Shown: positions 46,302-54,576, counted from the stretch's first letter. The stretch is 64,000 nt of DNA from Weissella koreensis KACC 15510 (GCF_000219805.1 NC_015759.1:310001-374000), one strand, 5' to 3'. Numbers and translations: made by a program. The notes: a model not told the origin generated them from the sequence alone.

Positions 46302-47197
46302 TCCTTTGATCCTTTCATATTAAATAGTGTTGCCAAATGCAATGACTGTCGCAATTTAGGTAATAGTAATGCTAATCCTAAAATAATAGCGCTAAATAAA
46401 TTTAAATCATTCGCATCAAAACCTAATGCCAAGACAGCTACCAAAACAAAACGATACAAAATAGATCCGATCACCACCGTCACCAAACGTTCCATTAAGG
46501 TTAACTGATCTGTATAAACAACTTCACCAATAATAATGGATGCTAAAGCTACAACAATAATTCCAATTCCCATGTTCACGTCAGCAAACCCATTATTTTG
46601 CGCCACTAGAGCGCCCCCTAATGCAATTAAAGCATTAGAAATAATTAATCCAAGGGTAATCATTGCATCCGAATCAATTCCCATTGCTCGGGCCATATTT
46701 TGATTATCTCCTGTTGCGATGAAAGCTTGTCCTAATTCAGTTTGTAAAAACCAAGCTACACTAGCAACAACCACTATTGTAATAATCAAACCCACTACAA
46801 TCGTAGAAAAATTACTAGGTAGCCAATTAAATAGTGAGTTATTAAAGAGTGTTTTGACCCCTAATAATGACTTATTTGCCTGACCCATAATTCTTAAATT
46901 AATCGAATAAGTGGCCGTCATAGTCAAAATTCCAGCCAATAAAATTGGGATTTGACCTTTTGTGTACAACAATCCCGTTACTAATCCGGCGACACCACCA
47001 ATAATACCGGCAATTATAATAGTCAAAAATGGATTAACCCCTTGCGCTACTAATGTAACCGAAACTGCAGCCCCTAGCGGAAAAGTCCCCTCCACTGTCA
47101 TATCTGGGAAATTTAAAATACGAAATGATAAATATAGACCAATTCCCAACAAGGACCAGATAATTCCTTGCCCAATCGCTGATACAATTACTCCCAT
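46298..47197 (-). CDS. ABC transporter permease (TrpXYZ type)
   Basis: This 299-residue integral membrane protein has about nine hydrophobic segments and resembles branched-chain-type permeases (RILNFPDMTVEGTFPLGAAV). It starts 4 bases after the binding-protein gene. Tryptophan specificity is inferred from the leader. Confidence 0.92.
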   Translation of the reverse strand: MGVIVSAIGQGIIWSLLGIGLYLSFRILNFPDMTVEGTFPLGAAVSVTLVAQGVNPFLTIIIAGIIGGVAGLVTGLLYTKGQIPILLAGILTMTATYSINLRIMGQANKSLLGVKTLFNNSLFNWLPSNFSTIVVGLIITIVVVASVAWFLQTELGQAFIATGDNQNMARAMGIDSDAMITLGLIISNALIALGGALVAQNNGFADVNMGIGIIVVALASIIIGEVVYTDQLTLMERLVTVVIGSILYRFVLVAVLALGFDANDLNLFSAIILGLALLLPKLRQSLHLATLFNMKGSKE

Positions 47198-47201
47198 GTG
47201 C

Positions 47202-48200
47202 TTACTCCTTTGAGTTAATAATTTTTGCTTTTTGCATTAATTCATTAGGAATTGATATCCCTAATTTTTCGGCTTGTTTTTGATTAATCACCAAATGTCC
47301 TTGTTGCATAAATTCAACCGATTGATCTTGTACTGACTTACCAGACAAGATCCGTCCAATCATACGTCCTGTTTTAATTCCAATTTCTTTCTGATTGATT
47401 GCTTCAGCAGCAAGTCCACCTTGTTGTACCATCGTATCAACCGTTGGAAAAACAGGAACTTTAGCAGCATTAGTATTTTTAATGACCGTATTCATAGCTC
47501 CTGCAATATTATTATCAGTGGGAATAAACAATGCATCAGCTTGATGATTACTAATCAATTGTAAAACCGTTTGATTAATATCATTTGAAGATGCAACTGA
47601 AGCCACTTTAGTTGCCAATCCCTTTTGTTGAGCTAATTTTTGAAATTTATGTGCCTCAATGGTTGCCGAATCATCTGAGGAGGTATATAAAACTCCCACA
47701 GTATTCAAATTAGGTAGTATTTTTTTCATCATTTCAATTTGATCGGATAACGGTGCCTGATCTGAAACCCCAGTCACATTCCCCGTGGGATGGTCATAAT
47801 TTGTTACTAATTTGGACCCAATGGGATTGGTAGACCCCGCAAATATAACCGGTTGTTTTTGTATTGTATTCGCTAAACTAATCGCAGCAGGTGTCGCAAT
47901 TCCAACCGCTAAATCAACTTTTTTACTAGCAAAACGAGTCGACATGGTTTTTAAGTTCGACTGATCGCCTTGTGCATTTTGAAAATCTATTTTAATATTT
48001 TTCCCATCCTGATAACCTTCGTCAGCTAGCCCCTCTTCAATCCCTGTATAAATTTGGTGTAATGCTGGATGTGTCATAAATTGCAAAACTCCTAAAGTTG
48101 GAATTGTTTTTTTAGTATCGGCCTTATAATGTTCTTGAATGGCCGTTCCTCCTAAGAAAAGAGCCAAGCCTAATATTGTTAATTTAATTTTTATATTCAT
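47202..48200 (-). CDS. ABC transporter substrate-binding protein (TrpX type)
   Basis: This 332-residue binding protein of the ABC_sub_bind (TrpX) type shows PTLGVLQFMTHPALHQIYTG at its N-terminal domain and FPTVDTMVQQGGLAAEAINQ in the second lobe. The N-terminus has a hydrophobic segment but no lipobox Cys, so it appears membrane-tethered rather than lipidated. It is the first structural gene behind the Trp attenuator. Confidence 0.93.
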   Translation of the reverse strand: MNIKIKLTILGLALFLGGTAIQEHYKADTKKTIPTLGVLQFMTHPALHQIYTGIEEGLADEGYQDGKNIKIDFQNAQGDQSNLKTMSTRFASKKVDLAVGIATPAAISLANTIQKQPVIFAGSTNPIGSKLVTNYDHPTGNVTGVSDQAPLSDQIEMMKKILPNLNTVGVLYTSSDDSATIEAHKFQKLAQQKGLATKVASVASSNDINQTVLQLISNHQADALFIPTDNNIAGAMNTVIKNTNAAKVPVFPTVDTMVQQGGLAAEAINQKEIGIKTGRMIGRILSGKSVQDQSVEFMQQGHLVINQKQAEKLGISIPNELMQKAKIINSKE

Positions 48201-48229
48201 AATTTAATCCATTCCTCATGTTAAATTCC

Positions 48230-48357
48230 AAAAAAAAATCTACCTAGGCAAACAAACCCAGGTAGATTTCCTCATTTTTTGAGAAATACATTCCACGGAT
48301 TCGGTTGCACTAGAAAAGTGCACGTCCGAATCCGCAAAATAATGCAATTCGGTCGCG
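48230..48357 (-). promoter_or_regulatory. Tryptophan attenuator (antiterminator region and terminator)
   Basis: After the leader peptide the minus strand carries ACCGAAT, then CGGATTCGG, then CCGAATCCG (so the middle arm can pair with either neighbour), and an intrinsic terminator CTACCTGGG/CCTAGGTAG (48230-48269) with nine T just before the SBP start. Stalling at the leader Trp codons is expected to shift these pairings. The exact antiterminator is not resolved by eye. Confidence 0.8.
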
Positions 48358-48402
48358 TTAGAAACGCCACCAACTATTTGATTGTAAACTATTAAAATGC
48401 AT
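48358..48402 (-). CDS. Leader peptide with tandem Trp codons (14 aa)
   Basis: ATG at 48402-48400 opens MHFNSLQSNSWWRF followed by TAA. The two adjacent TGG codons are at 48367-48372. TGGAGA lies 6 bases upstream of the ATG. It sits about 30 bases into the transcript and about 90 bases before the terminator, the classic layout of a ribosome-stalling attenuator. It is too short for the standard ORF threshold. Confidence 0.88.
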   Translation of the reverse strand: MHFNSLQSNSWWRF

Positions 48403-48434
48403 TTTATTTCTCCATCTACTAATTAATAATATTT

Positions 48435-48463
48435 ATTTTATCAAAATTAAATTACAAAGACAA
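48435..48463 (-). promoter_or_regulatory. Promoter of the Trp-transport operon
   Basis: TTGTCT (48458-48463) and TAAAAT (48435-48440) are 17 bases apart on the minus strand, about 33 bases before the leader-peptide ATG. Confidence 0.75.
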
Positions 48464-48473
48464 GTGATCATTT

Positions 48474-49034
48474 TTAATTGAAAATTTGTTTAGCCATCTT
48501 AACTAACTGCTTATTGTTTAAAATCAGATAACTAATAATAACTTCAATTGGCCACATGACAAGGCTTTTAAGAGCCCGCGCCCACACAATTGGTGAATTT
48601 AAAGCGGCTTGAATAGAATGGACCGGAATAAAGTTATACATTCCCAATAAAGCCGTATTAAGAATCACATTCGCCAATAGTAGTTGTAATCCAATCGCAA
48701 TCGTCAAACGCCACCATGATAGATATTCCCGCTGATAATAAGCATATCCAAAGATAAATGCGGATAGCAATTTAACTAAGGCAAAGGCAATAATATATGG
48801 CTGACCTCCTAATAAATTAGTCAAAAAATCAATCAAAAACGCCACTGGTAAGCCCCACATTGGCCCATACCATTTAGCAATTAGCCCACCGGTAATAAAA
48901 GTAAAACCGATTTGAAAAAACGAATTTCCAATAGTAAATCGGGAAATAATAATATCAAGAGCCATTAAGACTCCTAATAATGCCAACGTTTGGGTCCGCA
49001 ACCTGGGTGCCCGAAAATATTCTAATGTCTTCAT
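48474..49034 (-). CDS. folT: Folate ECF-transporter S component FolT
   Basis: This 186-residue membrane protein has about six hydrophobic segments and the ECF S-component pattern of folate transporters (VLMALDIIISRFTIGNSFFQIGFTFI). S components bind the vitamin and use a shared EcfA/EcfT module encoded elsewhere. Folate specificity is supported by the tetrahydrofolate riboswitch directly upstream. Confidence 0.92.
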   Translation of the reverse strand: MKTLEYFRAPRLRTQTLALLGVLMALDIIISRFTIGNSFFQIGFTFITGGLIAKWYGPMWGLPVAFLIDFLTNLLGGQPYIIAFALVKLLSAFIFGYAYYQREYLSWWRLTIAIGLQLLLANVILNTALLGMYNFIPVHSIQAALNSPIVWARALKSLVMWPIEVIISYLILNNKQLVKMAKQIFN

Positions 49035-49055
49035 TTGAAAACACCTCCTTAATTA

Positions 49056-49202
49056 ATGGAGGGTTTCACTGATGTCAGTGAATGCGAAACCTACATCGCA
49101 AACTTATTCTTTAATAACTCCAAAGAGCTTTTGAATAAATTTTTCAATCACAACCCACATTCCGTTTTTGTGATCCTTAACGCATAGACTTCTACCCTGT
49201 GA
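49056..49202 (-). promoter_or_regulatory. Tetrahydrofolate riboswitch upstream of folT
   Basis: The minus strand carries GGGTAGAAGTC, then ATGCGTTAAGGATCAC and CGGAATGTGGGTTGTGA (49141-49199), matching the THF riboswitch core (GAGUAG...GCGUUAAG...GGGAUGU). An extra 10-bp helix follows. Near the gene, CCTCC (49058-49062) can pair with the GGAGG ribosome-binding site of folT (49044-49048), pointing to control of translation. Confidence 0.85.
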
Positions 49203-49228
49203 AATTCATTATCTGAACTCAATTTTTA

Positions 49229-49257
49229 ATTATAGTCTTTCCTAGTCATTGTGTACA
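49229..49257 (-). promoter_or_regulatory. Promoter of folT
   Basis: TGTACA (49252-49257) and TATAAT (49229-49234) are 17 bases apart on the minus strand, about 25 bases before the riboswitch core. Confidence 0.65.
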
Positions 49258-49322
49258 TAGAAAAGGTAGTGCTCTTTATTTTAATTTCAGTTAAGCAAAG
49301 CATTATAAATAAACTAAAATAT

Positions 49323-49357
49323 AAAAGGGCTGGGACAAAAATTGTCCCAGCCCTTTT
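49323..49357 (-). terminator. Strong intrinsic terminator of the DHA2-DUF4811 operon
   Basis: AAAAGGGCTGGGACA and TGTCCCAGCCCTTTT form a perfect 15-bp stem with a 5-base loop and T runs on both strands, so it may serve both directions. Confidence 0.9.
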
Positions 49358-49482
49358 ATAAAACATGTACCAAAATTCAAAAAGCCTAATTTAAATAGCT
49401 TTATTTTGTAATATTCCAAAATAAGATGTGTTAAAATTCATAAATTATGACATTCTATATAATCAGATTTGTTGTATTAATG

Positions 49483-50106
49483 TTAGTTTTGTCCTTGAGC
49501 TTGTGCCAAAGCAGCTTGCTGTTTTTGCATTGCAGCTAACTTTTTAGCCGTTGCTTGAGCTTCCTCAGGAGTCATTGCTTTCCAACCATTCTTAGGAACG
49601 GTAACAATAGCTTCCTTCTTTTGTAAGATACCATCCATACCTGCAAAGTTAAACAATAGCTTTGCTAGGTCTGAATCCCAACGCCAACGAGTTTCTTTAA
49701 TTGTAACTGTGGCTTGATCAGTATCCTTCACTTGGTACTTAGCAGTACTGTGAATAAAACTATTGATCTTCTTTTGGTTTGGTACAAAGTGTGCTGATGC
49801 TTCTTTATCGTTTTCATGATCACGATAAATAAACACATAATCGTCAGCTTTAGTTCCAATTTGCTTGGTAATAACCAACTTAACTGGTGACTCTGCTGGT
49901 CCAGCTGAGTAAATCTTTTTAGTTGTTGTAGTTGTAACTTTCTTCATTCCCCAGTGTTGATGGAAATTCAATGTAGTTAAGGCCACAGCACCAATTAACA
50001 AGATGATACCAATAAGACCGAATACCAAACGAGCCATTGGCTTTTTTAATACAACAAATGCATAAAATACAAATATTGCTAAAATAATTAAAATGAAAAT
50101 CATCAT
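49483..50106 (-). CDS. DUF4811 membrane protein paired with DHA2 exporter
   Basis: This 207-residue protein has two N-terminal transmembrane helices (about 1-22 and 27-47) and an extracytoplasmic domain, ending with a Gln/Ala-rich tail. DUF4811 proteins are found downstream of DHA2 multidrug exporters in Lactobacillaceae. It starts 2 bases after the exporter gene and may assist it; the mechanism is unknown. Confidence 0.88.
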   Translation of the reverse strand: MMIFILIILAIFVFYAFVVLKKPMARLVFGLIGIILLIGAVALTTLNFHQHWGMKKVTTTTTKKIYSAGPAESPVKLVITKQIGTKADDYVFIYRDHENDKEASAHFVPNQKKINSFIHSTAKYQVKDTDQATVTIKETRWRWDSDLAKLLFNFAGMDGILQKKEAIVTVPKNGWKAMTPEEAQATAKKLAAMQKQQAALAQAQGQN

Positions 50107-50108
50107 AA

Positions 50109-51644
50109 TTACTTCACCCCTTTCGTATAGTCTACATCAATATCTTTCTTTTCGTGCTTTCCAGCTAAGAAATTAGCAACAATAAATCCAGCGATCGCAA
50201 ACATCATTCCAATTCCAAATGAAACATGGAATCCCTGAAGAGAAGCGTCAGCCATCTTAGATGCATACTGAATTGGATTTTCAGTCATAAGATGATGAGC
50301 TGGAGTATTATTGTTAATAATATTTTGAGTAACTGAAGTCAAAAGTGCAACAACTACCGCTGAAGCAACTTGACGTGCCGTATTATTGGCTGCAGTTCCA
50401 TCGGCAGCATCTTTAACTGGTAATGCTGACATAGCTGATGCTGTCAAAGGCATCATAACCATGGCGATTCCGAACATACGTAGAGCATACAAAACAGTTA
50501 CATAGTGAATTGGTGTATCAATTCCCAAGAAGATGAATGGGAAGGTTGCGATCGTTAAGATAGCAAATCCGATTCGTGACAAACGCTTTGCCCCAACCTT
50601 GTCGTAAGCAATTCCAGAAATTGGTGACATAAGTCCCATCATCAAAGCTCCTGGTAACAAGGCTAATCCTGAATCCAATGGTGAAAGTCCGTGCACATTT
50701 TGCATGTACAAAGGCAACATCATTTCAACACCCATCATCGCCATCATTGCTAAGGCAACCAAAATGGTTGTAATTGTAAATTGCTTATTCTTAAAGACCC
50801 GCACATTCAAGAATGGTCGGTCCAACTTCAATTGGCGATAACCAAATAATAGAATAAAGGCAATCCCTATAACGATTGGTAAGATAACATTCATCATGTC
50901 ACCCCATCCATCAGTGGCAACATTAGTGAAGCCCCAAAGGAATGAACCAAATCCAATTGTAGAAAGAATTAATGATAACCATTCTAGATTAGCTTTACGA
51001 TTAGGAATAACGTCCTTAAAGAAGAAAAGTCCTAAGACAATTGAAATTCCCAAAACAATCATTGGGAATACGAAGATTGAACGCCATGAATCACTTAACG
51101 TCAATCCTAAGATGACGTGGTCTTTTTCCAAAATCCAACCTGAAAGGGTTGGGCCAATGGCTGGTGCCATTCCAACGACCAGGCCACTCAATCCCATAGC
51201 AATTCCACGTTGCTTTTCAGGGAAAATATTAACCATTACCAATTGCATCAAGGGCATGGTAATTCCAACTGACAGAGCTTGTAATGCTCGTCCAGCGATG
51301 AATAATGGCCAAAATTCAGACTTGGCTGGAGTAACAGCAGTTAACAACATTCCTAAAAATAGTAGGATATATGCTACTTCGTACAACCACTTAGTTCGAA
51401 AGCGGGTCATTAAGTAAGCTGACACAGGAATCATAATTCCGTTCACTAACAAGAACCAAGTTGTGGCCTGTTGTGCAGTTGCCATTGAAATATCAAAGTC
51501 CTTCATTAAAGTTGGAATTGCTGTTCCTAATGACGTTTGGTTTAACGTACCGGCGAAAGTTGCGAATAAAATAATAAGTACTAATGCAACACGCGAATAC
51601 GGCTTACCATGAATATCTAATGCTTTTGTTTGATCAGTTTCCAT
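50109..51644 (-). CDS. DHA2-family (14-TM) multidrug efflux MFS transporter
   Basis: This 511-residue transporter has 14 hydrophobic helices and the DHA2/EmrB signatures LNQTSLGTAIPTLMKDF in TM1 and GLSGLVVGMAPAIGPTLSGW in TM5. It exports toxic compounds by proton antiport; the substrate is unknown. The start has AAGGAGG 5 bases upstream. A consensus promoter and a perfect palindrome lie just in front. Confidence 0.93.
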   Translation of the reverse strand: METDQTKALDIHGKPYSRVALVLIILFATFAGTLNQTSLGTAIPTLMKDFDISMATAQQATTWFLLVNGIMIPVSAYLMTRFRTKWLYEVAYILLFLGMLLTAVTPAKSEFWPLFIAGRALQALSVGITMPLMQLVMVNIFPEKQRGIAMGLSGLVVGMAPAIGPTLSGWILEKDHVILGLTLSDSWRSIFVFPMIVLGISIVLGLFFFKDVIPNRKANLEWLSLILSTIGFGSFLWGFTNVATDGWGDMMNVILPIVIGIAFILLFGYRQLKLDRPFLNVRVFKNKQFTITTILVALAMMAMMGVEMMLPLYMQNVHGLSPLDSGLALLPGALMMGLMSPISGIAYDKVGAKRLSRIGFAILTIATFPFIFLGIDTPIHYVTVLYALRMFGIAMVMMPLTASAMSALPVKDAADGTAANNTARQVASAVVVALLTSVTQNIINNNTPAHHLMTENPIQYASKMADASLQGFHVSFGIGMMFAIAGFIVANFLAGKHEKKDIDVDYTKGVK

Positions 51645-51656
51645 TTTTTCCTCCTT

Positions 51657-51674
51657 AACATCTCGATAGATGTT
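51657..51674. promoter_or_regulatory. Perfect 18-bp palindrome before the DHA2 exporter
   Basis: AACATCTCGATAGATGTT is a perfect inverted repeat between the promoter and the ribosome-binding site. It could be an operator for a local repressor or a hairpin in the 5'-UTR. Confidence 0.6.
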
Positions 51675-51689
51675 TTAATCATGTTGACT

Positions 51690-51718
51690 ATTGTAAAGTT
51701 TCTTAACAAAAAAATCAA
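51690..51718 (-). promoter_or_regulatory. Promoter of the DHA2-DUF4811 operon
   Basis: TTGATT (51713-51718) and TACAAT (51690-51695) are 17 bases apart on the minus strand. Confidence 0.8.
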
Positions 51719-51787
51719 CATATTTTATTTGACTTTTTTTGTGCAAACGATACCAAGTTAAACAGCTAGCCATTAAAAATTTCAAAT

Positions 51788-51823
51788 TAAAAAGTCCAAA
51801 ACAAAAATGTTTCAGACTTTTTT
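51788..51823 (-). terminator. Intrinsic terminator of the LysM-CAP gene
   Basis: AAAGTCCAAAACA and TGTTTCAGACTTT pair with wobbles only, with a T run on the minus strand. Confidence 0.82.
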
Positions 51824-51859
51824 ATAAGTTTTTATAGGTTAGATCGAGAACATTTAAAA

Positions 51860-52639
51860 TTAATAAGCTTCACCAACGATAACACCGTTAACATAACCAA
51901 AACCAACATGAGTATATGAAGAATTCATTTCCCAATTACGATGACCATTAGCTGCCCCAACCATGTTAGTTTCATTATACCAAGCTGAAACAACCGTTGA
52001 TCCAGCTCCAAATCCAATAGCAATAACTTCACCCTGTGTATGGAAGTGATCAGAAGGAATTCCTGAAGCGGCAACAATTGCAGCTCGTCCTTGAGCCTTA
52101 GCTGCCAAACCTGAATCCCAATTCAACTTACTCAAACCAGCACTAGCACGCATAGCGTTCAAGGCTGCCAAAGTTGCATCATTTGATGAAACTGCAGTTG
52201 AAGCAGTACTATTGGCTACATTAGCTTTTTGATTTGTAGCAGTTGAACGACTGGTTTTGCTGCTAGCTGCACTAGTAGAACTTGCTTGCTCACTGCTATC
52301 AGCATTAACTGATTCATCTTTTGCTTCAGCTGTATCGTCCCCAGATAATTTCAATTGTGATCCATTGATAATTACACTTGAACTATTCAAGTTATTGTAT
52401 TTTTGTAAATCATCCGTTGAAACACCAGTAACATCAGAGATTGATGATAACGTATCTCCAGCTTGGACAGTATACATTGGTGTATTTTTAGCTTCATCTG
52501 CATTTTTTTGAACATCATCAACTGATGCATCCCGGAAAGTTTTAGTAGCTTGATCAGCAGAAGCATGCCCCCCCATAAATGGGATTGCTGAAGCGGCAGC
52601 TGCGATTGCGGTTCCAATAATTTTCTTCGTATTACTCAT
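51860..52639 (-). CDS. Secreted LysM plus CAP-domain (SCP-like) protein
   Basis: This 259-residue protein has a signal peptide (about 1-28), one LysM domain (about 54-98, YTVQAGDTLSSISDVTG), a Ser/Ala-rich linker and a C-terminal CAP/SCP domain (about 150-259, LNAMRASAGLSKLNWDSGLA). LysM anchors it to peptidoglycan. The role of the CAP domain in lactic acid bacteria is not settled. A WalR-like direct repeat lies upstream. Confidence 0.9.
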   Translation of the reverse strand: MSNTKKIIGTAIAAAASAIPFMGGHASADQATKTFRDASVDDVQKNADEAKNTPMYTVQAGDTLSSISDVTGVSTDDLQKYNNLNSSSVIINGSQLKLSGDDTAEAKDESVNADSSEQASSTSAASSKTSRSTATNQKANVANSTASTAVSSNDATLAALNAMRASAGLSKLNWDSGLAAKAQGRAAIVAASGIPSDHFHTQGEVIAIGFGAGSTVVSAWYNETNMVGAANGHRNWEMNSSYTHVGFGYVNGVIVGEAY

Positions 52640-52720
52640 ATTAATTAATCTCTCACCTTCACTTATTTTTATAATTTTTATTTGTATTTACATTAGCCTT
52701 AAACAATATAACAAAAATAC

Positions 52721-52737
52721 GTAACGAGAATATTACG
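52721..52737 (-). promoter_or_regulatory. WalR-like box upstream of the LysM-CAP gene
   Basis: On the minus strand CGTAAT-ATTCT-CGTTAC is a 5-spaced direct repeat; each half differs by one base from the WalR consensus TGTWAH. It lies about 85 bases before the start. Confidence 0.35.
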
Positions 52738-52790
52738 AACAATCGAAATATTACATCTATTTCTTTACAAAACCTTTAAGTAGACCATTT

Positions 52791-53153
52791 TTATGCCAAA
52801 TACATCCCTAAAATTAAAATCGGCAACCCTAAAATAAACATAATCCCAGTTTTAAGCAAAACTAAGTCAATCTGTTTTCTATTATCTTGATTCAACGATT
52901 GTGCTAATTCATTCATGGGTGTCGAAAAAGTTGAAAAGCCTCCCATAATCCCTGATGTGACTAAGGTATGCCATGGATAAGATAGGCTTAATCCACTTAA
53001 ATATCCCATCCCAAAAGCCGCTAATAAATTAATTATCACAACCATCCAACTATTTGAAAGAATACTTACTTTCGTTAACCGATCTAGCATATAAAAACGT
53101 AACATTGATCCAATTGCCGCACCCATTCCAACTATTAATATTTTTAGAATCAT
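52791..53153 (-). CDS. crcB: Fluoride channel subunit FluC/CrcB (second copy)
   Basis: This 120-residue protein has four helices and the FluC signature GIMGGFSTFSTPMNEL. It starts within the stop of the first copy (ATGA overlap), so the two are translated together and probably form a heterodimeric antiparallel fluoride channel. The ATG at 53153 is preferred to one 27 bases upstream because of this coupling. Confidence 0.92.
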   Translation of the reverse strand: MILKILIVGMGAAIGSMLRFYMLDRLTKVSILSNSWMVVIINLLAAFGMGYLSGLSLSYPWHTLVTSGIMGGFSTFSTPMNELAQSLNQDNRKQIDLVLLKTGIMFILGLPILILGMYLA

Positions 53154-53536
53154 TTTTGAATAACCTTTCCCCCAGCCCACTCAGCTGCATAGACCATCAA
53201 AACACCGCCGATGATACTAATAGAACAATAAAGGAGCGCTGGAAAAATCGTTAATTTGGTTAATTCTAACATTAACGTAGAATAAGTTGTATAGGCTCCC
53301 ATAATACCAACAAAAATAAAATCACTTTGAATTTGATTTAATAAGCTTAACTTTTTGATTAAAATTTCCGTTAGTAAAACTGTCAAAAATGTTCCCGTTA
53401 AATTAATCACAAGAGTTCCTAACGGATTCATATTCTGAAAAATTATTTCTACACTTTCGCGCAGTGCGCCACCGATGAATCCCCCAACACCAATCATCGC
53501 TATTTGACCAAGCCAATGATTTTGATCCTGTTTCAT
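53150..53536 (-). CDS. crcB: Fluoride channel subunit FluC/CrcB (first copy)
   Basis: This 128-residue four-helix protein carries NPLGTLVINLTGTFLTVLL and GIMGAYTTYSTLMLEL, the FluC pore region with slight changes from the second copy. It lies 23 bases after the CDF exporter and overlaps the second copy. Paired non-identical FluC genes are typical of heterodimeric channels that export fluoride. No fluoride riboswitch is seen. Confidence 0.92.
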   Translation of the reverse strand: MKQDQNHWLGQIAMIGVGGFIGGALRESVEIIFQNMNPLGTLVINLTGTFLTVLLTEILIKKLSLLNQIQSDFIFVGIMGAYTTYSTLMLELTKLTIFPALLYCSISIIGGVLMVYAAEWAGGKVIQK

Positions 53537-53559
53537 TTTCTAATTACTCCCACTCTATG

Positions 53560-54456
53560 TCAATTTTCTGACTGACATTCATTTAGATCGACTATTTGAT
53601 CATTAAGATGATCAACTTCAGGTTGAACCGTTACATGATCAATTTGATAATTTTCCAAAATAACCTGTTGAATTTCATGAATACTTTGTTCCACTTGAAT
53701 TAATGGCTGATTTTCCATTGTCACATGAAAGGTTAACAACGTCTGATCTTCGTCTATTTGCCAAATATGAAAATGATGTGCGCCTTTCACGTAAGGACAT
53801 TCCAAAATCAATTTTCTAACATCGTTTAAATCTACATTTGGATTTGATTCCATTAAAATATTTGTAGCTTCTTTTAGTACCGACCAAGTTTCATGCATAA
53901 TATAGATTGCCACCACCAAAGTAATAAGCGGATCCAACCATAACCAGTTTGCCCAAGTAATCATCACTGCTGCAAAAATAACACCAACTGACGATAACGC
54001 ATCTCCAATCACATGCAACAAGGCAGCCCGTTGATTTAAATTACCTTCTCCTCGCGCTAATACCATTCCGGTTATAACATTAGCGATCAATCCGATCACC
54101 GAAATGATCAACATTAAATTTCCTTGAATTGGATGAGGATTAAAAAAGCCTTTTACGGATTCAAAAATTAAGAACAATGAAACCATAATCATAAAAGTAG
54201 AATTGACAAAAGCTGCTATAATCTGAGCACGACGATAGCCAAAAGTATTTTTAGCATTCATTCCTCGACCAGAAATTAATTGTGCCACCCATGCAATCAC
54301 TAAAGAAACCACATCTGTTAAATTATGTATTGCATCAGAAACTAGTGCTAAAGAACCAGAAATTAATCCGCCCATTAATTCTGCCACCGTTATAATAATA
54401 TTCATTATGGTCGAAATTAAATAACGTCTATTATTCATATTATGTTCATGCTTCAT
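53560..54456 (-). CDS. Cation diffusion facilitator (metal exporter)
   Basis: This 298-residue protein has six transmembrane helices with the metal-site motifs HNLTD (SDAIHNLTDVV) and HVIGD (LHVIGDALSSVGV), and a cytoplasmic C-terminal domain with His-rich FHIWQIDED. It most likely exports Zn2+ or similar ions; the metal cannot be set. It lies upstream of the crcB pair and is probably co-transcribed. The ATG at 54456 is preferred to a GTG 12 bases upstream that overlaps the ribosome-binding site. Confidence 0.9.
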   Translation of the reverse strand: MKHEHNMNNRRYLISTIMNIIITVAELMGGLISGSLALVSDAIHNLTDVVSLVIAWVAQLISGRGMNAKNTFGYRRAQIIAAFVNSTFMIMVSLFLIFESVKGFFNPHPIQGNLMLIISVIGLIANVITGMVLARGEGNLNQRAALLHVIGDALSSVGVIFAAVMITWANWLWLDPLITLVVAIYIMHETWSVLKEATNILMESNPNVDLNDVRKLILECPYVKGAHHFHIWQIDEDQTLLTFHVTMENQPLIQVEQSIHEIQQVILENYQIDHVTVQPEVDHLNDQIVDLNECQSEN

Positions 54457-54524
54457 ATTAATCCACACTCCTTATCCCTTCATTTTAGCATAGGCTAGTC
54501 AGGGTATAAATCAAATATACAAAC

Positions 54525-54560
54525 AAAAAAGGTTGATATCAAAATATCAACCTTTTTTTT
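54525..54560 (-). terminator. Intrinsic terminator of the LysM-Apf gene
   Basis: GGTTGATAT and ATATCAACC form a perfect stem, followed by six T on the minus strand. Confidence 0.85.
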
Positions 54561-54576
54561 AATTTAAGATTTAATC

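Noticed and set aside
50896-51417. 173-codon plus-strand ORF opposite the DHA2 transporter
   Set aside because: Antisense shadow caused by codon bias of the transporter gene, no ribosome-binding site or promoter.
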